Source of the DNA: JAVBOP01 sp031550405
GTDB taxonomy: Bacteria > Bacteroidota > Ignavibacteria > Kapaibacteriales > UBA2268
Length of the DNA: 6,046 nt
Reading direction: 5' to 3'
NCBI GenBank assembly: GCA_031550405.1
Contig: JAVBOP010000209.1
Coordinates: 1-6,046 of the forward strand
Part shown: positions 5,789 through 6,046 of the stretch, piece after piece
How positions within the stretch are numbered: the first letter of the stretch is position 1
Layout: every line of letters begins with the position of its first letter
Translations under genes and position numbers: made by a program
Notes under the pieces: model-generated
Told to the model about the DNA's origin: nothing
The model's input: the letters and a program-made list of their open reading frames with translations, nothing else
Databases searched by the model: none

Positions 5789-6046
5789 TTATTTCACCTC
5801 CTCAAAAACTGCACAGTTATACCAGTTAGAATCTGTAACGTAGACTTCTTGTCCATTAGATATGTAATAATACATCGTTTTTATGACGCAATTCGTATCA
5901 AAATAAAAAAAGCCGTCGTCATAGTAACTAAGTTTTAATAAATTATCCTCAACCTTATAACCAGGAGAACCTGCAGGATGATAATTATGAAGCGAAAAAC
6001 CAAGCAACGAAGGGTCCACAAGATGACTATTCGGAAAACTCAACAT
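5789..6046 (-). CDS. Hypothetical aromatic-rich protein, first gene of the coupled pair (possibly partial)
   Basis: An 85-residue reading frame runs from the window edge (an ATG lies exactly at 6046-6044) to TAA at 5791-5789. I cannot tell whether that ATG is the start or an internal methionine. The sequence is rich in Tyr, Phe and Asn (for example DDGFFYFDTN and KTMYYYISNG) and has no obvious signal peptide or membrane segment in the visible part. I do not recognise the family. Evidence that it is real: its last codons (Glu-Glu-Val-Lys) double as the ribosome site of the next gene, whose ATG comes one base after the stop, a typical operon junction. Confidence 0.6.
   Translation of the reverse strand: MLSFPNSHLVDPSLLGFSLHNYHPAGSPGYKVEDNLLKLSYYDDGFFYFDTNCVIKTMYYYISNGQEVYVTDSNWYNCAVFEEVK
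5794..5803 (-). promoter_or_regulatory. Strong Shine-Dalgarno embedded in the upstream gene's 3' end
   Basis: Read on the minus strand, GAGGAGGTGA contains GGAGGTGA, a full complement to the 16S anti-Shine-Dalgarno, with nine bases between GGAGG and the ATG at 5787. The same bases encode the terminal Glu-Glu-Val-Lys of the upstream protein. This fixes the start of the signal-peptide gene and suggests translational coupling. It is much stronger than anything before prfB or ligA. Confidence 0.85.

Overview
The window comes from an AT-rich bacterial chromosome. It carries two housekeeping genes, prfB (peptide chain release factor 2) and ligA (NAD-dependent DNA ligase), on either side of a FIST-domain sensory protein. 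After ligA comes a decayed insertion-sequence graveyard that abuts a truncated secreted-protein gene. Three things hint at the Bacteroidota or a related FCB lineage: promoter-like TAnnTTTG boxes, weak Shine-Dalgarno sequences before the housekeeping genes, and the exported fragment, whose pro-region resembles those of secreted Bacteroidota-type peptidases. This is inference; no marker in the window settles the phylum.

Layout. Positions 1-48 hold the last codons of a plus-strand gene of unknown function. A GC-rich hairpin (about 69-103) follows and could terminate both it and the convergent prfB. prfB lies on the minus strand (1320 to 228). It is split by an in-frame TGA at codon 24, inside a textbook +1 programmed frameshift site (GGAGG, three bases, CTT TGA C). 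Reading through it gives a full-length 363-residue RF2 with the SPF and GGQ motifs. An AT-rich spacer (1321-1533) separates prfB from the divergent FIST gene (1534-2685); it contains an imperfect inverted repeat and a TATATTTG box facing prfB. A strong intrinsic terminator (2704-2745) closes the FIST gene. ligA follows (2810-4849), apparently as its own transcription unit, with all domains present but an unusual first half of its zinc finger.

The 611 bases from 4850 to 5460 contain no intact gene. They hold a zinc-ribbon fragment (4927-5124) and the winged-helix N-terminal part of an IS630-like transposase (about 5099-5460) broken by three frame changes; its catalytic domain is missing. From the opposite direction, a two-gene minus-strand unit (6046 to 5461) runs into this scar. 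An 85-residue protein of unknown function, running to the window edge, is tightly coupled to a signal-peptide-bearing protein that stops abruptly where the transposase remnant begins.

Functionally, prfB and ligA serve translation termination and DNA replication/repair, and FIST is a likely small-ligand sensor module with no visible partner. I see no convincing new multi-gene system. The best observations are the autoregulatory frameshift, the ligase zinc-finger variant, the coupled exported pair, and the deletion scar made by mobile elements.
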